DNA of 64,000 bases from Sphingomonas yantingensis (GCF_014199325.1 NZ_JACIJJ010000001.1:744001-808000); one strand, 5' to 3'. Counted from the first letter of the stretch, positions 1-8,381 are shown. Program-made: numbers and translations. Notes: generated by a model from the letters alone, not told the origin.

Positions 1-142
1 GCGCCTTGACCCGCGAAATCTCGGCCTCCAGCGCGGCGATGCGCGCGCCAAGCTCCTCGATCGACAGGGGATCGAGATCCTGGCGCGCCAGCATCGCGAC
101 GGGGTCGTCGCTGCGGCGCGGCAAAATATCGTCGGCATCCAT
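1..142 (-). CDS. DUF1192 family protein, partial
   Basis: The window opens inside this gene, which reads leftward off the edge, so only about the first 47 codons are visible. The product begins MDADDILPRRSDDP, continues with LARQDLDPLSIEEL and then enters a helix rich in Ala, Glu and Arg (RIAALEAEISRVKA). This is the usual layout of the small alphaproteobacterial DUF1192 proteins, whose function is not known. The ATG at 142 is preferred because family members begin with this acidic segment; an in-frame ATG at 196 would add 18 residues that do not look like the family. The stop codon lies outside the window. Confidence 0.7.
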   Translation of the reverse strand, partial: MDADDILPRRSDDPVAMLARQDLDPLSIEELGARIAALEAEISRVKA

Positions 143-239
143 GCCCCAAGCGTTGACCGCATGGCCCGCGATGTCAATAAGCGCGGGATTCACCATAGGT
201 CGAACAGGGCGGCCGCGGTGATGCCGGGGGGAGCGGGCG

Positions 240-1238
240 ATGAGCATACCGGACACCATGCGTGCGATCGACCCGGCCGAAGCTGGCGGTCCCGAAGTGC
301 TGACGGTCGTCGAACGGCCGGTGCCGCAACCGGGCGATGGCGAGGTGCTGATCCGCGTCGCCGCCGCCGGGGTCAACCGCCCCGACGTGCTCCAGCGCAA
401 GGGCGGCTATCCGCCGCCGACGGGCGCCCCCTCGATACCCGGCTTGGAAGTGGCGGGTGAGATCGTCGCGGTGGGCGAGGGCGTCGAGGATGCGCTGATC
501 GGCCAGACCGTCTGTGCACTGATCGCGGGCGGCGGCTATGCCGAATATTGCCTCGCCCCCGCGGGCCAGTGCCTGCCCGTGCCGGAAGGGTTGTCGATCG
601 TCGAGGCGGCGGCGATCCCCGAGACGCTGTTCACCGTCTGGACCAACCTGTTCGAGCGCGGTTTTGCGAGCGAGGGTGACAGTGTGCTTGTCCATGGCGG
701 GACCAGCGGCATCGGCACGATGGCGATCCTGCTCGGCAAACTGTTCGGGCTGGAGGTGATCGTGACCGCGGGCAGCGATGCCAAGTGCCGGGCGGCGCTG
801 GACCTCGGCGCGGCGCACGCGATCAACTACAAGGACGCCGATTTCGTCGCCGAGGTGAAGCGGATCACGGGCGGCCGCGGCGTCGCGGTGGTGCTCGACA
901 TGGTCGGCGGCGACTATCTGCCGCGCAATCTCCAGTGCCTGGCCGAGGACGGCCGCCACGTGTCGATCGCGGTCCAGCGCGGCGCGGAGGCGACGATCCC
1001 GATCTTCGACATCATGCGTCGCCGCCTGACGCTGACGGGCTCGACGCTGCGCCCGCGCGATGCCGGGTTCAAGTCGATGGTCGCGGACGAACTCGCCCGC
1101 ACCGTCTGGCCGCATGTCGAGGCGGGGGCGTTGAGGCCCGTCATCGACAAGACCTTCCCGCTGGCGGAAGCCGCCGCTGCGCATGCACGCATGGAGGGTG
1201 GCGACCATGTGGGCAAGATCGTGCTGACGGTCGGCTGA
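240..1238 (+). CDS. NAD(P)H-quinone oxidoreductase, zinc-type alcohol dehydrogenase superfamily (PIG3-like)
   Basis: This 332-residue protein is a medium-chain dehydrogenase/reductase of the quinone oxidoreductase branch, expected to reduce quinones with NADPH in the cytoplasm. The N-terminal GroES-like half carries GVNRPDVLQRKG and a PGLEVAGE segment. The nucleotide-binding half has the VHGGTSGIGTMAI loop near residue 160, typical of the zinc-independent members. No structural zinc cysteine cluster is visible, which fits that subgroup. A GGGAG ribosome site lies about six bases before the ATG at 240. An internal ATG at 258 (MRAIDPAEAGG) is an alternative start that resembles many relatives. 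The gene stands alone and is divergent from the DUF1192 gene. Confidence 0.88.
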   Translation: MSIPDTMRAIDPAEAGGPEVLTVVERPVPQPGDGEVLIRVAAAGVNRPDVLQRKGGYPPPTGAPSIPGLEVAGEIVAVGEGVEDALIGQTVCALIAGGGYAEYCLAPAGQCLPVPEGLSIVEAAAIPETLFTVWTNLFERGFASEGDSVLVHGGTSGIGTMAILLGKLFGLEVIVTAGSDAKCRAALDLGAAHAINYKDADFVAEVKRITGGRGVAVVLDMVGGDYLPRNLQCLAEDGRHVSIAVQRGAEATIPIFDIMRRRLTLTGSTLRPRDAGFKSMVADELARTVWPHVEAGALRPVIDKTFPLAEAAAAHARMEGGDHVGKIVLTVG

Positions 1239-1323
1239 CGCGGTCCCGTAACGCCCGCGCCCACACGCTGTAACAATCCTGCCCCATGCCGCCCGGAGCC
1301 ACAAGCTTGCCGGGGAACACGCC

Positions 1324-2202
1324 ATGGGCACCGTCACCAAGCTGCCGTTCGAGGCCGCCGACCTGTTCGATTTTGCCGCAAGCTCGCCGCAGCGGCCCGA
1401 GCGGGACGGGATCGTGCGCCGGCGCTATCGCACCGTCTGGATCAGCGACGTGCATCTGGGCACCCGCGGCTGCAACGCGGAGATGCTGATCGACTTTCTC
1501 GATCACGTCGACAGCGAGACGATGTACCTGGTCGGCGACATCTTCGACGGGTGGCAGCTCAAGCGGAAATTCTACTGGCCCGCCAGCCACAACGACATCG
1601 TCTGGCGGATCATGAAGCGCGCCAAACGCGGCACGCGCATCGTCTACATCCCCGGCAACCATGACGAGATGTTCCGCCAGTTCACCGGCCTCGACTTCGG
1701 CGGCGTGAAGATCAAGCGACAGGCGATCCATACCACCGCCGACGGTCGCCGGCTGCTCGTCCTGCACGGGGACGAGTTCGATGCGATCACGCTGTCGCAC
1801 CGCTGGCTCGCGCATGCCGGGGATGCCGCCTATCACGTGATGATGGTGCTCAACCGCTGGGTGAACGCCTATCGCCGGGCGATGCGGCTGCCCTATTGGT
1901 CGCTCAGCAAATACGCCAAGCACAAGGTCAAGAACGCGATCGAGTTCATCTCCCGCTTCGAGGAGATCGTCGCGCACGAGGCCAAGGTACGCGGCGTCGA
2001 CGGGGTGATCGCGGGCCACATCCACACCGCGGACTATCGCCGTATCGACGGCGTCGAATATTTCAACGATGGTGATTGGGTCGAAGGCTGCACCGCGCTC
2101 GTTGAGCATGACGACGGGCGAATGGAGATCCTCAACTGGGCGGACGAGATCAGGGCGAGGGAAGCGGCGGAGACAGCCGCGACGACGCGGGCAGCGGCCT
2201 GA
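1324..2202 (+). CDS. LpxH-like UDP-2,3-diacylglucosamine diphosphatase (metallophosphatase)
   Basis: This 292-residue calcineurin-type phosphoesterase shows the full metal-binding set: SDVHLGT, GDIFDGW, GNHDE, LHGDEFD and a C-terminal GHIHT. These match the COG2908/LpxH group, which hydrolyses UDP-2,3-diacylglucosamine to lipid X in lipid A synthesis. It is longer than E. coli LpxH (about 240 residues), with a 40-residue N-terminal extension. Many alphaproteobacteria use LpxI for this step, so a related phosphatase role is possible. GGGGA lies seven bases before the ATG. The glycosyltransferase starts 17 bases after its stop, so the two are probably cotranscribed. Confidence 0.8.
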   Translation: MGTVTKLPFEAADLFDFAASSPQRPERDGIVRRRYRTVWISDVHLGTRGCNAEMLIDFLDHVDSETMYLVGDIFDGWQLKRKFYWPASHNDIVWRIMKRAKRGTRIVYIPGNHDEMFRQFTGLDFGGVKIKRQAIHTTADGRRLLVLHGDEFDAITLSHRWLAHAGDAAYHVMMVLNRWVNAYRRAMRLPYWSLSKYAKHKVKNAIEFISRFEEIVAHEAKVRGVDGVIAGHIHTADYRRIDGVEYFNDGDWVEGCTALVEHDDGRMEILNWADEIRAREAAETAATTRAAA

Positions 2203-2219
2203 TCGCGTCGGGCGCCCCC

Positions 2220-3242
2220 GTGCGCATCGCCATCGTCACCGACGCCTGGGAACCGCAGGTCAACGGCGTCGTCCGCACGCTGAAATCGGTCCGCGCCGTG
2301 CTCGAGGCACAGGGACACGTGGTCGAGGTCGTGTCGCCCGACCGCTTCTATTCGGTGCCGTGCCCGACCTACCCCGAAATCCGCCTCGCCATGGCGACGA
2401 CGGGTGCGGTGGGTGCGATGCTGGAGGATTTCGCGCCGGATGCGATCCATCTGGCGACCGAGGGGCCTGTCTGTGTCGCCGCGCGTCGCTGGTGCCTGCG
2501 CCACGGCTATCCGTTTACCACCGCCTACCACACGCAGTTTCCCGACTACGTGTCGGCGCGGTCGGGCGTGCCGGCCGAGTGGATCTGGCGCTATATCCGC
2601 TGGTTCCATGCGCCGGCACGGGCAGTGCTCGCCTCGACGCCGTCGATCCGGCGGACGCTGGAGGATCACGGCCTCAACCATGTGCGGCATTGGGGGCGAG
2701 GGGTCGATCTCGCGCGCTTCCATGCCGGCGTCGCGCCGCATCCGGAACTGGCTGCACTGGCGGGGCCGGTACAGCTTTATGTCGGGCGCGTCGCGATCGA
2801 GAAGAATCTCGAGGCGTTTCTCAAGACTAGCCAGCCCGGCACCCGTGTCGTCGTCGGCGACGGCCCGGCACGCGCGGAGCTGGAGGCGAAATATCCCGAC
2901 GCGGTGTTCATGGGCGCTCGGTTCGGCGACGAGCTGGCGCAATGCTATGCCGGGGCGGACGTGTTCGTATTCCCCAGCCGCACCGACACCTTCGGCCTCG
3001 TCATGATCGAGGCGCTGGCGTGCGGCACGCCCGTCGCGGCCTATCCCGTCACCGGCCCCATCGATGTGTTGACGGCCGAGACGGGCGGGATGGGCGAGGA
3101 CCTCGACGCCGCGATCGCCACCGCACTGTCTCGCGACCGGGCGGCCTGCGCGGCATACGGGCGGACCTTTACCTGGGAGGCGAGCGCGCGCCAGTTCCAT
3201 CAGGCGCTGGTACCGCTTCACCGGACCGCGGTCGCGGCCTGA
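2220..3242 (+). CDS. Glycosyltransferase family 4 (GT-B fold, mannosyltransferase-like)
   Basis: The 340-residue protein begins at GTG 2220 (MRIAIVTDAWEPQVNGV), the N-terminal glycine/asparagine loop typical of family 4 glycosyltransferases such as SqdX and MgtA. The C-terminal domain carries YVGRVAIEKN and the donor-site stretch RTDTFGLVMIEALACGTP, where the usual EX7E motif reads DX7E. It should transfer a sugar from a nucleotide donor to a lipid or glycan at the cytoplasmic membrane face; donor and acceptor cannot be read from sequence. It follows the LpxH-like gene by 17 bases, suggesting a joint envelope-lipid role. A strong intrinsic terminator follows at 3292. Confidence 0.85.
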   Translation: MRIAIVTDAWEPQVNGVVRTLKSVRAVLEAQGHVVEVVSPDRFYSVPCPTYPEIRLAMATTGAVGAMLEDFAPDAIHLATEGPVCVAARRWCLRHGYPFTTAYHTQFPDYVSARSGVPAEWIWRYIRWFHAPARAVLASTPSIRRTLEDHGLNHVRHWGRGVDLARFHAGVAPHPELAALAGPVQLYVGRVAIEKNLEAFLKTSQPGTRVVVGDGPARAELEAKYPDAVFMGARFGDELAQCYAGADVFVFPSRTDTFGLVMIEALACGTPVAAYPVTGPIDVLTAETGGMGEDLDAAIATALSRDRAACAAYGRTFTWEASARQFHQALVPLHRTAVAA

Positions 3243-3291
3243 ACCGCCGCTTGCCCTTTGCCGGGCGTTGCACTAGACCGGAACCGTTAGC

Positions 3292-3325
3292 GGCCACCCG
3301 GCGACGGGTGGCCCTTGTTGTTTTT
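3292..3325 (+). terminator. Intrinsic terminator after the glycosyltransferase
   Basis: A perfect 9-base-pair stem, GGCCACCCG (3292-3300) with CGGGTGGCC (3305-3313), encloses a GCGA loop and is followed by CTTGTTGTTTTT. It lies 49 bases past the stop of the glycosyltransferase and just before the ribosome site of the next gene, so it ends the LpxH-like/glycosyltransferase unit. Confidence 0.9.
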
Positions 3326-3343
3326 GCATTCGGAGACAAGGCC

Positions 3344-4015
3344 GTGGCCCAGCCGCTTATGCCGCACGCGACCGCCTCGTGGCTGGTCGACAACACCGCA
3401 CTCTCGTTCGAGCAGATCGCCGAGTTCTGCGGCCTCCACATCCTCGAGGTGCAGGCGATCGCCGACGATACCGCCGCCACCAAGCTCACCGGCCGCGACC
3501 CCGTTCGCGCGCACGAGCTGACGATGGACGAGATCGAGAAGGGTCAGGCGAACCCCGATTATCGGCTCAAGATGCTGAAGGGCCCCGAGCAGGTCCGCCG
3601 TACCAAGGGGCCGCGCTACACGCCGGTGTCGAAGCGCCAGGACAAGCCCGACGGCATCGCCTGGATCATCCGCAACCACCCCGAGATTTCGGACGGCGCG
3701 ATCGGCAAGCTGATCGGCACCACCCGCACGACGATCGCGGCGATCCGCGACCGCACGCACTGGAACATCGGCAACATCACGCCGAAGGACCCGGTGACGC
3801 TGGGCCTCTGCTCGCAGCGCGAGCTCGATGCGCTGGTCGCCAAGGCGGCGAAGGCCGCGGGGATCGAGGAAGTGCAGGACACAAGGCTGGAGGGCGACCG
3901 CGAGGCGCTGCTCGAGCAACTGCGCGCCGAGCGCGAGGCGGCGGCTCGCGCAGCCGAAGCGGGCGACGAGCCAGCGGCACCGCGCCCGCTGTTCGAGGAT
4001 CCGTTCAAGCGCTGA
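3344..4015 (+). CDS. trcR: DUF1013 cell-cycle transcriptional regulator TrcR
   Basis: This 223-residue protein belongs to DUF1013, an alphaproteobacterial family named TrcR after a cell-cycle regulator of Caulobacter. The start is GTG 3344 (MAQPLMPHATASWLVDNT), with GGAGA about seven bases upstream at 3332. The N-terminal half contains the conserved stretch TALSFEQIAEFCGLHILEV, a likely helix-turn-helix. A second helical module, ISDGAIGKLIGTTRTTI, lies near residue 125. The last 50 residues are charged and rich in Ala and Glu. It is expected to act in the cytoplasm with RNA polymerase or DNA. It stands alone, with a terminator immediately upstream. Confidence 0.88.
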   Translation: MAQPLMPHATASWLVDNTALSFEQIAEFCGLHILEVQAIADDTAATKLTGRDPVRAHELTMDEIEKGQANPDYRLKMLKGPEQVRRTKGPRYTPVSKRQDKPDGIAWIIRNHPEISDGAIGKLIGTTRTTIAAIRDRTHWNIGNITPKDPVTLGLCSQRELDALVAKAAKAAGIEEVQDTRLEGDREALLEQLRAEREAAARAAEAGDEPAAPRPLFEDPFKR

Positions 4016-4093
4016 TCGGGTATTTGCCATGCCCCCCGCGCCCGCGCTAAGGCGCGGGGCAACGGTCGTGGCGGCGTCATAGCGAGTGGCATC

Positions 4094-4480
4094 ATGGGTC
4101 TGAACATCTTCACCTGGTGGAACGGTGCCACCATCGGCACCCGCGCCGGCCTGCGCGGCAAGACCAAGGTCGGCACCGATGCCGAGGGCAATGTCTATTG
4201 GCAGGGCGGCAAGGATACCGCGGGGCGCACGCGCCGCTGGGTGATCTATGCCGGCTCGAACGATGCCAGCCGCGTGCCGCCCGAATGGTTCAGCTGGCTG
4301 CACCACCAGATCGACGACGTGCCCGACCGCGCACTGCCGCCGGTACGCGCGTGGGAGAAGCCAGCGGTGCCCAACCTGACCGGCACGGCGCTCGCCTATC
4401 GCCCGCCCGGCGCGCTCGAAAAGGGCGGCGAGCGGGTGCGCGCGACCGGCGATTACGAGGCGTGGTCGCCCGACGCGTGA
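4094..4480 (+). CDS. NADH:ubiquinone oxidoreductase accessory subunit, NDUFA12 homologue
   Basis: The 128-residue product matches the NDUFA12 (B17.2) family, an accessory subunit of respiratory complex I shared by mitochondria and alphaproteobacteria. The family signature is visible: FTWWNGATIGT at the start, GRTRRWVIY near residue 50, then PPEWFSWLHH and a C-terminal LTGTALAYRPPG segment. It should sit on the peripheral arm of complex I at the cytoplasmic membrane. Its stop overlaps the GTG of the DUF2155 gene (GTGA), so the two are translationally coupled, a common pairing in sphingomonads. Confidence 0.93.
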   Translation: MGLNIFTWWNGATIGTRAGLRGKTKVGTDAEGNVYWQGGKDTAGRTRRWVIYAGSNDASRVPPEWFSWLHHQIDDVPDRALPPVRAWEKPAVPNLTGTALAYRPPGALEKGGERVRATGDYEAWSPDA

Positions 4481-5178
4481 GCCCGCGGGTCAAGTGGATC
4501 GGTGCCGCGCTGGCGGTGCTGCTGATCGCGGTCGGCGGCTGGTTCGGCGTATCGGCATGGCACCGGGCCAAGGCGCCCGACACCGCCGCCGCGCCGCCGC
4601 CCAATGCCTCTCTGCCGGTCCCCGATGCCGGGTCGCCTGGCAACGCTGCCGACGGTGAGGTCGTGGCGCCCGCCGAAACCGCCACCATCGCGACGACGGG
4701 CGTCACGCCGATGGCGCAGCGCGTGGCGGTCGTCGGTCTGCTCAACAAGCGCAACGGTGAAAGCCGCGACCTGACGATGAAGCCGGGGCAGGCGCTGCGT
4801 TTCGGCAACGTCATCGTCCGCCTGCGTGCATGCGAGCGGACGGGGCCGTGGGAACCCGAGCAATATACCGGCGCCTTCGTCCAGCTCGACGTCGAGGGCA
4901 CCGATCGCAAGTGGCGCCGGGCATTCTCCGGCTGGCTCTACAAGGAGCGGCCGTCGCTCAACGTCGTCCAGCACCCCATCTACGACGTCTGGGTCAAAAG
5001 CTGCACGATGTCCTTCCCCGATGGTGGTTCGGATACGGTGCCGCTCGCCAAGGGCGAGGCGGCGTCGAAGCCCGGACCCAGGCGGTCGAGCGCATCGAAC
5101 GCGCCCGCGAGCGAGGGGACGCCCGAAACGAGCCCGCCCGCCGACGGTCCGAGCGCCTCGCCCAGCAACGCCATATAG
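4477..5178 (+). CDS. DUF2155 domain membrane-anchored protein
   Basis: This 233-residue protein starts at GTG 4477, overlapping the NDUFA12 stop. A single membrane segment (residues about 6-24, WIGAALAVLLIAVGGWFGV) is followed by a Pro/Ala-rich linker and then the DUF2155 domain, with VGLLNKRNGESRDLTM, a Cys-containing RLRACERTGPWEP and the closing WVKSC. These two cysteines may pair in the periplasm. The function is unknown. The last 60 residues are low-complexity (Ser, Pro, Ala) and lie antisense to the end of aat. That overlap of 199 bases is unusually long and includes conserved sequence on both strands. Confidence 0.82.
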   Translation: MSPRVKWIGAALAVLLIAVGGWFGVSAWHRAKAPDTAAAPPPNASLPVPDAGSPGNAADGEVVAPAETATIATTGVTPMAQRVAVVGLLNKRNGESRDLTMKPGQALRFGNVIVRLRACERTGPWEPEQYTGAFVQLDVEGTDRKWRRAFSGWLYKERPSLNVVQHPIYDVWVKSCTMSFPDGGSDTVPLAKGEAASKPGPRRSSASNAPASEGTPETSPPADGPSASPSNAI

Positions 5179-5741
5179 GCGTCGCGCCGGATCTCAACCG
5201 CGCCGAGCGAGCGGAGGTGATCGGTCTGGAACTGGCAGTCGAGCAGCGTGAAGCCGCCGACCCTGAGCCGTGCGACAAGCCATGCGAGCGCCACCTTCGA
5301 CGCGTCGGTCGCGCGGCTGACCATGCTCTCGCCGAAGAACGCGCGGCCGAGCGCAAGGCCGTAAAGCCCGCCGACCAGCCGCTCGCCCTCCCACACCTCG
5401 ATCGAATGCGCGTGACCGAGTTCGTGCAGCCGGGCGAAGACATGCGCGATCGGCGGATTGATCCAGGTCTCGGGCCGATCCTCGGCGCTTTCGGCGCACA
5501 GGCCGACGATCGCATCGAAGGCGCGGTCCGCGGTGACGCGAAACCGGTCCCGCTTGATCGTCTTGCGTAGCGATTGCGAAAGGCGAAAGCCGTCGAGCGG
5601 CAGCACCCCGCGCATCCGCGGCTCGACCCAGTAGACGCCGGGCGCGTCGCGGTGATCGGCCATCGGGAACACGCCCATCGCATAGGCACGCAGGACAAGG
5701 TCGGGGTCGAGCCGTTGGTAGAGGGACAGGCGCCGCGTCAC
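4980..5741 (-). CDS. aat: Leucyl/phenylalanyl-tRNA--protein transferase
   Basis: The 253-residue enzyme transfers Leu or Phe from tRNA to N-terminal Arg or Lys of proteins, marking them for ClpS/ClpAP degradation. Recognisable stretches are RAYAMGVFPMAD, VYWVEPRMRGVLPL, HSIEVWEGERLVGGLYG, FFGESMVSR and LLDCQFQTDHL. The GTG at 5741 is chosen as start because it overlaps the TGA of the upstream ParA-type gene (GTGA) and gives MTRRLSLYQRLDPDLV, a normal family start. The C-terminus, ending DIVQLLTQTS, is conserved in sphingomonads and lies antisense to the DUF2155 coding region. Confidence 0.93.
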   Translation of the reverse strand: MTRRLSLYQRLDPDLVLRAYAMGVFPMADHRDAPGVYWVEPRMRGVLPLDGFRLSQSLRKTIKRDRFRVTADRAFDAIVGLCAESAEDRPETWINPPIAHVFARLHELGHAHSIEVWEGERLVGGLYGLALGRAFFGESMVSRATDASKVALAWLVARLRVGGFTLLDCQFQTDHLRSLGAVEIRRDAYMALLGEALGPSAGGLVSGVPSLAGAFDALDRLGPGFDAASPLASGTVSEPPSGKDIVQLLTQTS

Positions 5742-6460
5742 TTCAGTCGCCGCTCCACGGCCTGCCAAAGATCGGCAAAGGCGCGGGTCGCCGGGTTCCT
5801 CGGCGCAAAGCTGCCGACCGGGGCACGGCGGGCGGCCATGGTCTCGACCATGCTCGCCATCGGGATGGCGGGCCAGTCGGGCTGGGCCGCCAGCGCATCG
5901 GCATGGAGCTTGCGGCGGCGGTCGACCATGGCATGAACCGGCATCAGCGCGGCGTGACCCCGCTTGCCGTCCAGATGGCGGACCACTTCCTCGAACGCGC
6001 GGGTCGAGAGCGGCGAGGGGGGCACCGGCACGACGATCAGGTCGGCTGCCCGCATCACCTGCTCGCTGGTCTCGGTGAGGCCCGGCGGGCAGTCGAGGAT
6101 CAGCCGGTCGTAAGCTTTGTCCAGCGACCCGACGAGCTTGGCCAGCCGCTTCTTCTTGTCCAGTTCGTGAAACACCCGGTCGAGGCTGCGCAGCGATGCG
6201 TCGGCGCCGATCAGGTCGATCCGCTCATACGGGGTGGGGCGGATCAGTCGCTCGACCTCGACATCGCGGGTGAACACCGCCTGCGCCTGATCGCGGGCCT
6301 GTTCCTCGCCGCCCAGCAGCCAGGTCGAGGCGGCCTGTGGGTCGAGGTCCCAGACCAATGTACGCCGGGCGGACAGCGCGGCGGCGCACCAGGCGAGATT
6401 GACGGCGAGCGTCGTCTTTCCGACGCCGCCCTTCAGGCTGTAGATCGCGACGACGGCCAC
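5738..6460 (-). CDS. ParA/MinD family ATPase
   Basis: This 240-residue P-loop ATPase has the deviant Walker A motif KGGVGKTT near residue 10, a Walker A' region WDLDPQAASTWLL and a Walker B region LILDCPPG. These define the ParA/Soj family of DNA- or cargo-positioning ATPases. It has no ParB-like neighbour and no visible parS site, so it is probably an orphan ParA rather than the chromosome segregation protein. The start is GTG 6460, with GGAGAAGG shortly upstream. It is coupled to aat by a GTGA overlap. What it positions cannot be told from the sequence. Confidence 0.85.
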   Translation of the reverse strand: MAVVAIYSLKGGVGKTTLAVNLAWCAAALSARRTLVWDLDPQAASTWLLGGEEQARDQAQAVFTRDVEVERLIRPTPYERIDLIGADASLRSLDRVFHELDKKKRLAKLVGSLDKAYDRLILDCPPGLTETSEQVMRAADLIVVPVPPSPLSTRAFEEVVRHLDGKRGHAALMPVHAMVDRRRKLHADALAAQPDWPAIPMASMVETMAARRAPVGSFAPRNPATRAFADLWQAVERRLK

Positions 6461-6530
6461 GCCGGTCCTTCTCCCGATTGTCCGCCCCGAAGCTGCCGCT
6501 TGGGGGCGCCGTGCGCAAGGGCGGACCCAT

Positions 6531-6564
6531 GAAAAAGGGTCGCCGCATCGCTGCGACGACCCTT
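6531..6564 (-). terminator. Intrinsic terminator for the small lipoprotein gene
   Basis: Read leftward, the stem AAGGGTCG pairs with CGACCCTT (6557-6564 and 6535-6542) around a 14-base loop, and five T residues follow on the minus strand. It lies 23 bases after the lipoprotein stop and before the ParA-type gene. A short T run on the other side means it may also work rightward. Confidence 0.7.
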
Positions 6565-6586
6565 CATTTTCAACGATGCCGCGCGA

Positions 6587-6970
6587 TCAGACGTGGCAGG
6601 TCAGGTCGCCCTTGCCGGGGATCTTGACCTTGATGTTCTTCATGTCACCGGTGAGTGAATAGCCGCCCTCCGCGGTCAGCGGCTTGCCGGCTTCGTCCGC
6701 CTTTAGAACGGTGGCGGTGCCGCCCTTCTCGGTACGCAGGTTGGCCAGCTTGTCGCCCTGGAAGAAGTCGACGAAGACGAGGCTGTTGCCCGGCTGGCAG
6801 CGGAAGCTGACCGAGCCCTTCATCGCGGGCGGCAGCTCGACCGGCGCGGCGTTGGCGAGTTGGTCGGCAAGCGGATCCGGCGGAAGGGCATTCACCACTT
6901 CCGGCTCGTTCTGACAGGCCGAGAGCGAGAGCGCGGCGATCACCGCGGCAAGGGGGAGGATATGCTTCAT
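6587..6970 (-). CDS. Small putative lipoprotein of unknown function
   Basis: The 127-residue product begins MKHILPLAAVIAALSLSAC, a lipoprotein signal with the lipobox LSAC, so it is probably acylated at Cys19 and exported to the envelope. The mature part is about 108 residues with no family I recognise; it contains VSFRCQPGNSLVFVDFFQGD and ends GKGDLTCHV. Two cysteines in the mature region could form a disulfide. The resemblance to membrane-bound lysozyme inhibitor-like folds (two cysteines, beta-rich) is only a guess. The ATG at 6970 is chosen for the signal peptide. It is a single-gene unit with its own terminator. Confidence 0.7.
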   Translation of the reverse strand: MKHILPLAAVIAALSLSACQNEPEVVNALPPDPLADQLANAAPVELPPAMKGSVSFRCQPGNSLVFVDFFQGDKLANLRTEKGGTATVLKADEAGKPLTAEGGYSLTGDMKNIKVKIPGKGDLTCHV

Positions 6971-7076
6971 ACGGGCAGGACGCTTCGCGCATGCACCATG
7001 CGTCGTCAAGGGCCGGCGAGTGCCGTAGCGTCGATAATCGGTTGCGGCGCAATATTGTTTCGCGGAATAGCAGCCG

Positions 7077-8378
7077 TCACTCGTGAAACTCGTCGAGTTC
7101 GGGGATCCGGCCGAACGCGATCTTGGTGCCGACCCGGTCGATCCGCCCGCCGCCGAGCGGCCCGACCGTCACCGCGTTGCGCCCGAACCGCTCGTTCATC
7201 CGGTCCATCGCGCGGCTGAGTGCCAGACCGCGGGTCTCGCGCGCCAGCGGATCGTCGGGGTCGAGCATCGCGAACAGCGACGCCTGCTCGCCCGCCACCG
7301 GCTCGATCTCCGCCAGCGTCACGCCGACCATGCGGAGGCGAAAACCGCCGGTCCGCGCAGCGCCGGCGGCGGCGAGGCGGGGGAACAGCCCGTCGAGCGC
7401 CGACAGGACGACGAAGCTGTCCTGCGTCGCGGACAGCTTCACCGATGCCCGCCAGTTCGACTTGTCGTCCTCGAACTTGCCGTGAAGGATCAGCAGCCGG
7501 CTGCGATAGCCCTTTCGCCGCAACCGGCTCGCCGCCTTGAGCGCCAGCCGCCGCGCGGTGAGGCGTGTCGGTTCGAGGCCGCGTCTGGAGGGGCTGAGCA
7601 CATGGCTGTGGCCGATCGTGCGGCTCTGCGTCGGTTTCGAGGGCAGGTCGACGCCGTGGAGCAGATACCAGAGCCGGTCGCCATCGGTCCCGCCCCAGGC
7701 CGAGCCGGCGTCGCGCGGGCGGCGGGCGCACAGTTCGGCGATGTCGTTGACACCCTGCACCGCCAGCCTTTTCTCCATTCGCGGGCCGATCCCGGCGATA
7801 TCGCGCAGCTTGAAGCCGAATAGCCGCTGCGGCAGTTCCGCGGCCTCGAACACCGTCAGGCCGTCCGGCTTCTCGATATCGGAGGCAAGCTTCGCCAGCA
7901 GCCGATTGGAAGCTATCCCTACAGAGGAGCGCAGGCATTCGCCGACATTGGCGCGGATGCCTGCCTTGATCCGCCGGGCGAGCGCGACGGCCTGTTCGCG
8001 GTCGTTCTCGTTGTCGAGCAGGCGGCAGGCCACCTCGTCGATCGAGCAGACATGCGTGACGGGGATGTGGCGCCAGATTTCCGCGACGATCGCGTCGTGG
8101 AATTCGACATAGCGACGATGGCGCGCGGGGGTGACGATGAGGTCGCGGCACAGCCGCTTCGCCTCCCAAACTGGCGTGCCGGTCGAGATGCCGTAGCGCT
8201 TGGCCTCGATCGAGGCGGCGATCGCGACCGTGGTGTCGCTGTCGATCGGCGCGACGATCACCGGGCGGCCGCGCAATTCGGGCTGCAACTGCTGCTCGAC
8301 GCTGGCGAAATAGCTGTTGAGGTCGAGGAACAGCCAACGCAGCGGGCGCGGGGGAAGGGCGGGCGACTCGGCGGCCAT
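7077..8378 (-). CDS. Y-family translesion DNA polymerase
   Basis: The 433-residue protein is a Y-family polymerase. Catalytic elements are visible: [14 protein letters not shown] near residue 15, an ATS-type region [13 protein letters not shown], and [10 protein letters not shown] with the paired Asp-Glu. A helix-hairpin-helix [13 protein letters not shown] and a little-finger domain follow. QASLF near residue 345 resembles a beta-clamp binding motif, and the end GRIPELDEF resembles UmuC. Proteins of this subgroup are often mislabelled ImpB. It retains its acidic residues, unlike ImuB, and has no imuA or dnaE2 beside it. A LexA box lies three bases before the ATG at 8378, so it is probably damage-induced. 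Confidence 0.86.
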   Translation of the reverse strand: MAAESPALPPRPLRWLFLDLNSYFASVEQQLQPELRGRPVIVAPIDSDTTVAIAASIEAKRYGISTGTPVWEAKRLCRDLIVTPARHRRYVEFHDAIVAEIWRHIPVTHVCSIDEVACRLLDNENDREQAVALARRIKAGIRANVGECLRSSVGIASNRLLAKLASDIEKPDGLTVFEAAELPQRLFGFKLRDIAGIGPRMEKRLAVQGVNDIAELCARRPRDAGSAWGGTDGDRLWYLLHGVDLPSKPTQSRTIGHSHVLSPSRRGLEPTRLTARRLALKAASRLRRKGYRSRLLILHGKFEDDKSNWRASVKLSATQDSFVVLSALDGLFPRLAAAGAARTGGFRLRMVGVTLAEIEPVAGEQASLFAMLDPDDPLARETRGLALSRAMDRMNERFGRNAVTVGPLGGGRIDRVGTKIAFGRIPELDEFHE

Positions 8379-8381
8379 GCG

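Noticed and set aside
2034..3221. A 395-codon minus-strand frame across the glycosyltransferase
   Set aside because: The plus strand encodes a complete glycosyltransferase with motifs and a terminator; the reverse frame is low-complexity and basic.
7077..8378. Reading the Y-family polymerase as type VI secretion protein ImpB
   Set aside because: The catalytic polymerase motifs are intact and no type VI secretion gene is present in the window.
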